DNA of 48,294 nucleotides from a virus: IMG/VR virus record IMGVR_UViG_3300020057_000004, positions 1 to 48,294 of that record; one strand, 5' to 3'. This document shows positions 1 to 6,150 of this stretch, piece after piece. Positions within the stretch are counted from its first letter, which is position 1. Every line of letters starts with the position of its first letter. The notes beneath the pieces were generated by a model, which saw nothing but the letters and a program-made list of their open reading frames with translations, was not told the DNA's origin and searched no databases. Position numbers and translations under genes: made by a program.

Positions 1-127
1 CGAGTACCCGGAAGCGGTTCCCGAGCTTTTCCAATGCCGTGAATCCCTTTTCGACAGCAAGGCGCTCCTGTGGTGTCCAGCCTTCCGGTGTGCTCCCACT
101 GCGAGCCACTCGAATCGGTATCCGAGC
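1..127. repeat. Terminal overlap, copy 1 (circular assembly)
   Basis: These 127 bases are identical to the last 127 bases of the window. The length equals a common maximum assembler k-mer, so this is most simply the overlap of a circular or circularly permuted genome and not a biological terminal repeat. It lies inside the helicase gene, whose frame continues exactly through the junction. Confidence 0.9.
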
Positions 128-874
128 CCGGTTCACCAGGCAGCGCAAGTTGACTCGCGGGCGTAGCATGTCGAGGCTCACGAACAAGCAGCAGACATCG
201 GAGCGAGTAGTCATTATCTCCAAGACATTCTGAATAACGAATGCCGTCTTGCCTTCGTTCGATTTCGCTGTTATCAAATTGAGCCCGCCAAATCCGCCAG
301 TCGCTTTATCAAGGCGCGGTATCACATTCTGAGTAAGTCCGATAAACTCAACACCCTGAGTGCTCTTGAGGGAAGTCCGTAAACCGTCGAGGTCTGCTCC
401 GAGAGAGACAATTGGCTGAGTCGGGCGGTCAGCAATAATGTTCTCAGTGTTGATAACAGTTTTCGTCAACGCCTGAAGCGTGCCCTGAATGTCCTTAGAT
501 GACATCAGGCTATTAACGCCTTGCTGTAGTCCGTCCAGGAGCCGGGAATGCTGCTCCTCTTTGCGCTGCTTCTCTTGGAATTTTTCTAGATAGTCGAAGA
601 TGTAATCAAGGTCAACGCCTGTTATGCGCTGAATCTCTTTCCAGAAGTAGCGCTTAACAAACAGCTCAATACGGCTGTCTTTGTGCTCCATGTCCCACTT
701 TATGCCAGCCTCAATCAGTGCGTCATTATATTCATCCGTACCCGCATCGAAAAAGGCGTCCAGGTCTTCACAGAGCGTGGCTACCTGCTCATGCATTAAG
801 TCTTTCCACTTGTTGCCAATAACGCTGGTGTCAAAAGACACGTGTGGCTGTAATGCTATTGCCGGGGATTCCAT
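1..874 (-). CDS. DnaB-like replicative helicase, N-terminal part (continues at window end)
   Basis: Residues 1-291 of a 486-residue protein whose remainder is read at 48167-47581 after closing the circle; the frame is intact (1461 bases including stop). The N-terminal ~110 residues are helical and unassigned. A P-loop AKSNEGKT is at residues 203-210, in the RecA-like fold of the DnaB/SF4 helicases, followed by a strand ending in SLDM. The hydrophobic Walker B (ILVIDFLEL, around residue 325) is on the other part. The role would be unwinding at the phage fork with host polymerase. ATG at 874 directly follows the stop of the upstream HTH gene (875). DnaB-family identity is inferred from the two motifs and the replication-gene context; a RecA/KaiC-type ATPase is the alternative. 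Confidence 0.8.
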   Translation of the reverse strand, partial: MESPAIALQPHVSFDTSVIGNKWKDLMHEQVATLCEDLDAFFDAGTDEYNDALIEAGIKWDMEHKDSRIELFVKRYFWKEIQRITGVDLDYIFDYLEKFQEKQRKEEQHSRLLDGLQQGVNSLMSSKDIQGTLQALTKTVINTENIIADRPTQPIVSLGADLDGLRTSLKSTQGVEFIGLTQNVIPRLDKATGGFGGLNLITAKSNEGKTAFVIQNVLEIMTTRSDVCCLFVSLDMLRPRVNLRCLVNRARIPIRVARSGSTPEGWTPQERLAVEKGFTALEKLGNRFRVL

Positions 875-1156
875 CTAGGAACAAATCGCTAGTGTTTCAC
901 GGTGTAATTGTGAGCAAGTGGTGCCCAGGTGTGGTGCCAATCTTGCCATTAGTTCGCTAGTAACCGGCCGTCGAGATGCCAACACATGCCCGATATAGTC
1001 CGGGTGCATCTCAGCAAGTTCAGCCAGTCGGGTATTGCTCAGGACCGCTCTGCGCATCCGGTCGAGAATGACCCGCCGTAGTGCATCTTGATAGTCCAAC
1101 GTGCCCTCTGATGGGTGCCGGACCATCATCTGCGTGTGCCTTATTCGTGCCGCCAT
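875..1156 (-). CDS. Small helix-turn-helix protein
   Basis: A 93-residue protein with a lambda-repressor/Cro-like helix-turn-helix in its C-terminal half: the pattern RLAELAEMHPDYIGHVL, then SELMARLAPHLG, matches the four-helix XRE arrangement. The N-terminal half is basic. It lies between RusA and the replicative helicase, overlapping RusA by 16 bases and ending one base before the helicase ATG, so it is co-translated with replication genes and may regulate them or act at the origin; that is inference. ATG at 1156 is preceded by GAGG; a TTG at 1165 would add three residues but has poor spacing from the ribosome site. Confidence 0.7.
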   Translation of the reverse strand: MAARIRHTQMMVRHPSEGTLDYQDALRRVILDRMRRAVLSNTRLAELAEMHPDYIGHVLASRRPVTSELMARLAPHLGTTCSQLHRETLAICS

Positions 1157-1647
1157 TGTTCGCAAGCCTCGTCATATTTTGTGTAATCATCAACACTACG
1201 AGCATACAGCCTGACCCAGATAAACTCTTCATGTGGCTCGGTGATACGCTCAGACTTTTCGATGTAACCCCGGATATATTTGTCATCCGTGAACGCTTTA
1301 TTCTTACCGTCCGAATCACCCTTTTGCAGTGCATCCCATAGAGCCTTTTCCAGGTTGTCGGTGTCCGGTGGCCGTTTGCTGTTTAGTCGCTTCTCCGTCA
1401 GTCCAAATATCACCCTGGCTGAGATGGGAAAGTCTATTTCAGGGCGACCTGCCATCATCTCACCGACAATCTTCCCGAAGTAGGTCGTCCAGGTTCTTGT
1501 TTTCTGCGGGGTGTAGTGCGTGACGCCTCGCGGTCGCTCTTTGCTGATAGGAGTAAGTGGGATGTAGAGGTCAAGGATTTCTTCCGGGTAGAAAGAGCCC
1601 CTTGCCTCTACGAGCCACTTATCGAAGAGGTGATACCCTCTTACCAA
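1141..1647 (-). CDS. rusA: RusA-like Holliday junction resolvase
   Basis: A 168-residue member of the RusA endodeoxyribonuclease family. The catalytic acidic residues are visible: PPDTDNLEKALWDAL (Asp95 and Asp97) and the later FTDDKYI (Asp121/122), matching the three essential aspartates of RusA. The core begins near residue 26 with a strand LDLYIPLTP; the ~25 residues before it are an extra N-terminal segment. It would cut four-way junctions in replicating or recombining phage DNA. The start is TTG at 1647 with AAGGG five bases upstream; no ATG or GTG exists before the core. It overlaps the upstream gene's end by seven bases. Confidence 0.9.
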   Translation of the reverse strand: MVRGYHLFDKWLVEARGSFYPEEILDLYIPLTPISKERPRGVTHYTPQKTRTWTTYFGKIVGEMMAGRPEIDFPISARVIFGLTEKRLNSKRPPDTDNLEKALWDALQKGDSDGKNKAFTDDKYIRGYIEKSERITEPHEEFIWVRLYARSVDDYTKYDEACEQWRHE

Positions 1648-2018
1648 GTGCGCCCTTGGATTAGCTTATACAAAGCGTAGATGCTAAGGCTGCTACCAGC
1701 AACAGGGTTCCACCGCTTTGAGCCTATTTGTATCTTATTCCAGATAGGGTGTTGGTCTTCATACGCGCGCAGGTCAGCGACACCACTGAGCTTGCTCTTA
1801 TAGAAGAACTTCCGCCCCGATTCTGTCTCGTAGGTGTAAACGCGCCGGAAGATGCCACCGCTCCGTGATACCACACCTTTGATTAGCTCTGGTGCAGCCG
1901 ACAGGACCACATAAGCCGGTGCTTCCGTGATTGCAGTTGGTATCTGTGGCTTCAGCTCTTGTGCGCCTGCTGACAGTGCCAGCGTGAGCGCCAAGGATAT
2001 TGCAAATATGGATTTCAT
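1641..2018 (-). CDS. Secreted small protein with Sec signal peptide, unknown function
   Basis: A 125-residue protein opening with a typical signal peptide: MKS, a hydrophobic stretch (IFAISLALTLALS), then AGAQE as a probable cleavage site near residue 19-20. The mature part (~105 residues) is mixed charge with several aromatic residues and no motif I recognise. It starts at ATG 2018 in a TAATG overlap with the upstream gene, behind a strong GGAGGAG. An exported protein inside a recombination/replication cluster is unexpected; superinfection exclusion or an envelope function is possible but unproven. Confidence 0.75.
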   Translation of the reverse strand: MKSIFAISLALTLALSAGAQELKPQIPTAITEAPAYVVLSAAPELIKGVVSRSGGIFRRVYTYETESGRKFFYKSKLSGVADLRAYEDQHPIWNKIQIGSKRWNPVAGSSLSIYALYKLIQGRTW

Positions 2019-3439
2019 TATTTCAAGCTCCTCCGTCCAAATTCATTTACCTGGCTGACAACCCAGCCTGGTGGTAGTTCCTTGGCACTCTTCAGCTTAG
2101 TCATATCGGGCACGATTTCAGTCTTGAGCTGGAATCCCCAGTCGGCTTCAAGGGCTGTAAGTTCTTCGGCTGCTTCCGGTGTACCAGCTTGCCGTAGAAT
2201 CTGCATCTTTTGTTTCATTTCATCGAGCCATATTCGGTACTGTGGCTGGCTGTCGCATATAGCAATGTCGCCATCTTTAGTCCAGCCAATAGAGCCGGAT
2301 GTAAGCACCAGGGTCTTGCCAGAAAAGTCGCCTTTCTTGTGCTGGCTCTTGGAGCCTTCCTTGCTGTCAGACTGATACCTCGGCAGGTACTCGGCTCCGC
2401 AAGCATCAATAAACTTACCAAAGACTTCAAGAACCATAGCGGCCCTCTTTTCTTTGGCTCCTGCGAGCTTCTCGGCTTGAGCACGATAACGAGCAGCCGG
2501 GTCGAGCCACTTCGTCCGAATGGCATCAATAATCTTGTCAAGCTCACCCTTGTTCGGTTTGTCCGGGAAGTCCAGTAAGCCAACAGCATCGAGAATCCAA
2601 GGTCTATCAACGACGGCGCCTGTTTCGGGGTCAATCAGTCCGGCAAAGGCCGCATCAGTAAAGAATGCAGTGGTGGCACCGAGTGGTGCGTTATCAGCTT
2701 CTACGCCAGCGGCGGGAGTATTATCGGTTCGTGCATCCAGGGAGGCTCCGAACTCCTGAACGTCGATAGAAATTGCGGCGGACATACCATTACCAGACGT
2801 ATCAATCTTAAAGCCTCGAAGGTTGACGGTATCGAGGAACACGCCAAGGGTGGCGTCACTGATGTCAGGGCTTCCGAGTTCATCCCAGATAGCTTGCCCG
2901 TCGAATCCGAGATTTTCAGCGTGTTTGACAATCTGAACGAATCTTTCATTAGCCCTCAGTGGTGGCGGTACTGGCTCTTTCGGCTTATTCGGTGCCCGTG
3001 TGCGCTTGGTCTTTTCGGTCGGTACTGCACTCTTTGCAGCATGAGCCTTTGACAGCTCTTCGCGCAGGTACTCAAAGGTTGCATCACTTGTCCCGCGCTC
3101 AGCAATGATTGCATTGAGCGGGTTGTAAGCACCCACACCGGTGGCATCAGGCGAGCCAATTGGATAAAACTCACGATAGGCAGAGGTCAGGTCGTTCCAC
3201 TGCGTAGCGGTCTTGCTTGAGCCAGGTATCACCGCTATTATACCGAGCTGCTCCTGAACGCCCCGCTTGGCGTTACGCAGGCGCTTGATTTCAAGCTCGT
3301 CCATCGTCCCGGCAATCTGATTGTTCAGTTCAACGATAAGCGCTTCAAGCTCTGCCCGGTCGGGCTCGGCTGTGACCTCGGCGGTGGCATCTGGTGCCAC
3401 CGCGCCGAAGTCCTCTACTCCGAAGTCCTCTACTGACAT
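2018..3439 (-). CDS. 473-residue replication-region protein, possible Gam/Gp157-like C-terminal domain
   Basis: Begins with two copies of the acidic motif VEDFG followed by AVAPDAT, a module repeated at the C-termini of two other phage proteins (see 46366 and 47096). Residues ~25-70 look like a coiled coil. The C-terminal ~150 residues have a long charged helix, a strand pair around SGKTLVLTSGSIGW and a final ELPPGWVV segment, an order resembling Mu Gam and Gp157-type host-nuclease inhibitors. That resemblance is weak and by eye. It sits between the 344-residue putative recombination protein and RusA, which fits a role in recombination or end protection. The ATG overlaps the upstream stop in a TAATG arrangement. 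Confidence 0.6.
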   Translation of the reverse strand: MSVEDFGVEDFGAVAPDATAEVTAEPDRAELEALIVELNNQIAGTMDELEIKRLRNAKRGVQEQLGIIAVIPGSSKTATQWNDLTSAYREFYPIGSPDATGVGAYNPLNAIIAERGTSDATFEYLREELSKAHAAKSAVPTEKTKRTRAPNKPKEPVPPPLRANERFVQIVKHAENLGFDGQAIWDELGSPDISDATLGVFLDTVNLRGFKIDTSGNGMSAAISIDVQEFGASLDARTDNTPAAGVEADNAPLGATTAFFTDAAFAGLIDPETGAVVDRPWILDAVGLLDFPDKPNKGELDKIIDAIRTKWLDPAARYRAQAEKLAGAKEKRAAMVLEVFGKFIDACGAEYLPRYQSDSKEGSKSQHKKGDFSGKTLVLTSGSIGWTKDGDIAICDSQPQYRIWLDEMKQKMQILRQAGTPEAAEELTALEADWGFQLKTEIVPDMTKLKSAKELPPGWVVSQVNEFGRRSLK

Positions 3440-4473
3440 TAAGCCACCCCAGCAGTTACAAGGGCAGTATCAACACCAGTCATGACACGCTTAAACACTG
3501 ACAGCGTGAGAGTCGTTGCCTTGTTCTGGTTCGTGACACCGAAGGTATCAACTAGCCATTTCGACATATCAGTAATAGCCCAACCGCATTTTTCAGTACA
3601 TTCTTTGACGATGAATTGAATATGCGCGGCATCACCAACAAGGTCAGTGTCAGCGCCTTGAAACAGGGCATTACCGGCGTAACGAGCCGGGTACGGTTCA
3701 CCAACCAAAGAGGGTGTAGATACTACGGCGGCCGGCTTTGGGGCAGGTGCAGAGTGGGCGACAGATGCAGCAGGCGCGACAACCGTTGTAGTGGGTATCG
3801 CCAGGGTAGGGGTGGTCGTCGTTGGTGCAATTACCGTTGTAGTGGGTATCGCCAGGGTAGGAGTGGTCGTCGTTGGTGCAATTACCGGGGTTTTCTCCAC
3901 ACCAGACACAGACTTCGGGGCTTCGTCGGTTGCAGTCTCTTCGATGTTGAGCATTACGGCTCCTTCGATTGATTCGACTTCAGCCTCGTCAATGAAGGCC
4001 AGTCCACATACCTCAAGAGTGGCACGGCGCTTGGCTTTTGTCTCAGCGTGCATGATTTTATTGCTACGCTGTGTGGCCGCCAGGGGATTGCCGTTGTGTC
4101 CAATCAAAGCACAGGAGCCGACAGCCTCAGCAAAGCGCCCACTGTCTCCAAGGATAGCTCTGTAGGTGTAACGAGCCTCTTGGTCGTCCACGTATTCCTT
4201 CATTTGCTGCGTGCTGACGCCCCGGTTGGCAGCAAGCTCAACAGTGGTCTGTCTTGAGGCATACGGTATTTCAGAGATGTTGACAACTTTTGTCTTCCAG
4301 TTCTCAGACTCGGTACGCAATAGATTGATGGTGCCGAATGGCAAACCGGCCTTCTTGTTCAGATAGGCAAGCAAAATAATCTTGTCTTGCATAGTCCACG
4401 TGTGGACTGTCTTTTCCATCGTAAAGCGCATAAGCACTTTCTTTTCAATTTCTGTTGGTTGATATTCAGTCAT
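3439..4473 (-). CDS. Putative recombination/ssDNA-annealing region protein with repeat linker
   Basis: A 344-residue protein in three parts: an N-terminal ~190-residue domain containing AETKAKRRATLEVCGLAF, a low-complexity Thr/Pro/Ala linker (~195-260) made partly of two 17-residue tandem repeats, and a C-terminal ~80-residue domain. I have seen the ETKAKRR...CGL signature in uncharacterised phage proteins near recombination genes, but cannot name a family with confidence; an annealing or mediator protein is the working guess. The start is taken at ATG 4473 because ACGGAG lies just upstream; an in-frame ATG at 4515 would read through the upstream hairpin. It is the first gene of the recombination/replication segment. 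Confidence 0.65.
   Translation of the reverse strand: MTEYQPTEIEKKVLMRFTMEKTVHTWTMQDKIILLAYLNKKAGLPFGTINLLRTESENWKTKVVNISEIPYASRQTTVELAANRGVSTQQMKEYVDDQEARYTYRAILGDSGRFAEAVGSCALIGHNGNPLAATQRSNKIMHAETKAKRRATLEVCGLAFIDEAEVESIEGAVMLNIEETATDEAPKSVSGVEKTPVIAPTTTTPTLAIPTTTVIAPTTTTPTLAIPTTTVVAPAASVAHSAPAPKPAAVVSTPSLVGEPYPARYAGNALFQGADTDLVGDAAHIQFIVKECTEKCGWAITDMSKWLVDTFGVTNQNKATTLTLSVFKRVMTGVDTALVTAGVA
3782..3883. repeat. Two 51-bp tandem repeats
   Basis: Two adjacent, nearly identical 51-bp units (3782-3832 and 3833-3883, one difference seen) encode 17-residue units of the form VIAPTTTTPTLAIPTTT in the linker of the 344-residue protein. The unit is a multiple of three, so copy-number change keeps the frame. 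Confidence 0.9.
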
Positions 4474-4504
4474 GACTTCTCCGTAAATAAAACTTGTTAG
4501 AAAT

Positions 4505-4531
4505 TGGGCTAACACTGTTCATGTTAGCCCA
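4505..4531 (-). terminator. Hairpin between lysis and recombination genes
   Basis: A perfect 10-bp stem (TGGGCTAACA / TGTTAGCCCA) with a 7-base loop lies in the gap between the last lysis gene and the recombination gene. On the minus strand it is followed by ATTTC and later GTTTTATTT, so the U-run is weak. It could be a partial terminator, an RNA processing site or an operator. Confidence 0.5.
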
Positions 4532-4564
4532 TACTTTCTGTGATTGCTAGTGGTTGAGAGCGGT

Positions 4565-4777
4565 TTAATCTTTCTTCGGAAGCTGTTGCAGCTTACCTTT
4601 TATCCCCTCGCGGACTAGCGAGTATATCCTACCGCCGTAAGGAGAAAGTATGATGCCCAGTATCCATTCATCAGGTACGTAATGTATACCATGATACTGC
4701 TGATGCATAACGAATAGCCATGTTCCGATAGCCATAAGAGCAGCCACCCACTCCGCCGGATTAATTTTGCCGTCCAT
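4565..4777 (-). CDS. Small membrane protein, holin candidate
   Basis: A 70-residue protein with two hydrophobic segments (about residues 9-25, EWVAALMAIGTWLFVM, and 38-54, WILGIILSPYGGRIYSL) and a basic tail ending KKD. Size, two membrane spans, charged C-terminus and location two genes after the lysozyme fit a class II holin. It is the last gene before the 4505 hairpin. No family-specific motif is visible, so the call rests on topology and context. Confidence 0.5.
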   Translation of the reverse strand: MDGKINPAEWVAALMAIGTWLFVMHQQYHGIHYVPDEWILGIILSPYGGRIYSLVREGIKGKLQQLPKKD

Positions 4778-4786
4778 TCTTGATGT

Positions 4787-4888
4787 CTACCCCCGGATAA
4801 TGCCAGTGAACCCGGCAATAGCCTCGTAGATAGCGCCACCACAGAGAACGGCGATGGCTATAACGCCAATCCAGTTAATGCTTTCCAT
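4787..4888 (-). CDS. 33-residue single-span membrane peptide
   Basis: A tiny ORF, MESINWIGVIAIAVLCGGAI and onwards, with one hydrophobic span covering residues ~6-20. Its ATG (4888) follows the upstream TAG without a gap, with GGAGG about 12 bases upstream. It lies between the coiled-coil gene and the holin candidate, so it may be a second holin, an antiholin or a pinholin-like peptide. Assignment is by topology and position only. Confidence 0.5.
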   Translation of the reverse strand: MESINWIGVIAIAVLCGGAIYEAIAGFTGIIRG

Positions 4889-5266
4889 CTATTTCTTCGC
4901 CTCCGCGTCACGCTTTTCAAGAACGTCGCGAATCAATTCGAATTGAACGCCTACCAGGGATTGTATGTTTTCCAGGAAGTCGTTCAGGATGCTTTCGTTG
5001 TCCTGAGCATTCTTCAGAAGGCGTTCGAATTCACTCTTGGCAGTCTTCGGGTCTACCAGTTCGCGGATAGCATCTTCGATAGCGCCTTGATGCTCTGTGG
5101 CCGTCTTGATTAAGCCTTGAGCCACCTTGATTGCTGGCAGCTTACTGCCGTCCTCTACGAACACGGGAGCACTCGCGAGCATTTCGAAAAGTTCTTTAGC
5201 TTCTTGAAAAATTGCCAGCGCTTTTCGTACCTGTTTCAATTCATCAAACATTTTCAACATCTCCAT
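4889..5266 (-). CDS. Helical coiled-coil protein in the lysis cassette
   Basis: A 125-residue soluble protein, almost entirely helical by composition, with heptad-like stretches at both ends (MLKMFDELKQVRKALAIFQE; later ESILNDFLENIQSLVGVQFE) and a Lys-rich tail. There is no signal peptide or membrane span, so it is not an ordinary spanin. It is placed between lysozyme and the small membrane proteins, with AGGGAG ahead of ATG 5266. Function unknown. Confidence 0.6.
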   Translation of the reverse strand: MEMLKMFDELKQVRKALAIFQEAKELFEMLASAPVFVEDGSKLPAIKVAQGLIKTATEHQGAIEDAIRELVDPKTAKSEFERLLKNAQDNESILNDFLENIQSLVGVQFELIRDVLEKRDAEAKK

Positions 5267-5289
5267 ACGGTTCTCCCTATCTCTCTAAG

Positions 5290-5763
5290 TTAGCTTACAA
5301 GTGGTGCCTTGAACAAGGCAATCTCTTTGTTACGCCTGTTGACTAGCCCCGGTATCACTTGAGCGAAATCATCACGGACCCATCGTGACATCTCGTTGGG
5401 TATTAAATCAAACTTGCCCATCAGTAGATACCTACGGGCCGTGCTTCTACGCCAGGCACCGAGCCCGATGTTATAGACGAACGCGCACAGGGCATCGAAC
5501 TGATTCTGGTTTGGTTGCCGCTTGATGTCTTTCGTGTCCAAATCAACGGCAAGCTGGAACCGCATCATGTCGGTATCAAAAAGGGTGTCACACTCTTTTT
5601 TCGTAAGCGCCTTACCGGCCGTTACATATAGAGCAAACTCAGCAGGCAGGATTTTATGCCCGTACCCGATAGTCCACTTATTATTGCCGTCAGTATTGTA
5701 CGCCTTGAGGCGCAGCCCCTCGGCGTTCTGCGTGAATTTCTTACCCTGTGGTGACAGCTTCAC
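5290..5763 (-). CDS. Endolysin, GH24 (T4-type) lysozyme
   Basis: A 157-residue muramidase. The T4-lysozyme catalytic region is clear: NAEGLRLKAY with Glu15, Asp25 and then WTIGYGH with Thr31, matching the Glu/Asp/Thr triad, with one extra residue between Glu and Asp relative to T4. The family's C-terminal motif appears as QFDALCAFVYNIG. It hydrolyses the glycan backbone of peptidoglycan at the end of infection. There is no signal-anchor N-terminus, so export should depend on a holin. The start is GTG at 5763, directly after the upstream stop, with AAGG upstream. Confidence 0.93.
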   Translation of the reverse strand: MKLSPQGKKFTQNAEGLRLKAYNTDGNNKWTIGYGHKILPAEFALYVTAGKALTKKECDTLFDTDMMRFQLAVDLDTKDIKRQPNQNQFDALCAFVYNIGLGAWRRSTARRYLLMGKFDLIPNEMSRWVRDDFAQVIPGLVNRRNKEIALFKAPLVS

Positions 5764-6150
5764 TTACGGCCTTGCCTCTAATACTTCGATTCGCTTGATT
5801 AATGAGTTGAATAGAACTGCAATCGGGTCTTTCTTGTCTATTGCCGCCACAGCCTGCGCCTGAGCGGGCGTTAAATCTGGCTTTATAGCAGGGGCAGGAG
5901 GCACATAGTCATAGACAAGATTGCCGTTCTTGTGCGTGTAATGCTCTGCATGACGGTCGCCGTTAGTCGGAATAAACTCGTAAGCTTTGTCCGGGGATGT
6001 GATGTTGCTGTCTTTTGTTGCAATAACTTCCTGTGTGCGCAGCGCACCATTGCGGAACACAATTAACGCGCTTGTTCCCTCGGGATTGGCTAGTGCTGCC
6101 GGTTGGATTGTTAAACATCCAGTAACAAGAATCGCTAAGTATTTCATCAT
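5764..6150 (-). CDS. Putative exported lipoprotein in the lysis cassette
   Basis: A 128-residue protein with an N-terminal signal (MMKYLAILVTGCLTIQ). V-T-G-C is an acceptable lipobox, giving a lipid-modified Cys12 or, if not used, cleavage after PAALA. The mature part ends in a predicted helix (NSLIKRIEVLEARP) after a proline-rich stretch. Location next to the lysozyme makes an outer-membrane spanin-like role possible, but the tail fibre gene on the other side makes a virion role possible too. ATG 6150 overlaps the preceding stop in ATGA. Confidence 0.6.
   Translation of the reverse strand: MMKYLAILVTGCLTIQPAALANPEGTSALIVFRNGALRTQEVIATKDSNITSPDKAYEFIPTNGDRHAEHYTHKNGNLVYDYVPPAPAIKPDLTPAQAQAVAAIDKKDPIAVLFNSLIKRIEVLEARP

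Noticed and set aside
1-127. Biological direct terminal repeat
   Set aside because: The length equals a standard maximum k-mer and the repeat is inside a coding gene; an assembly overlap explains it better without read-depth evidence.
2215-2634. Minus-strand ORF of 139 residues overlapping the 473-residue gene
   Set aside because: Different frame inside a longer gene with coupled start and stop, and its product is Arg/Ser/Leu-rich without pattern.
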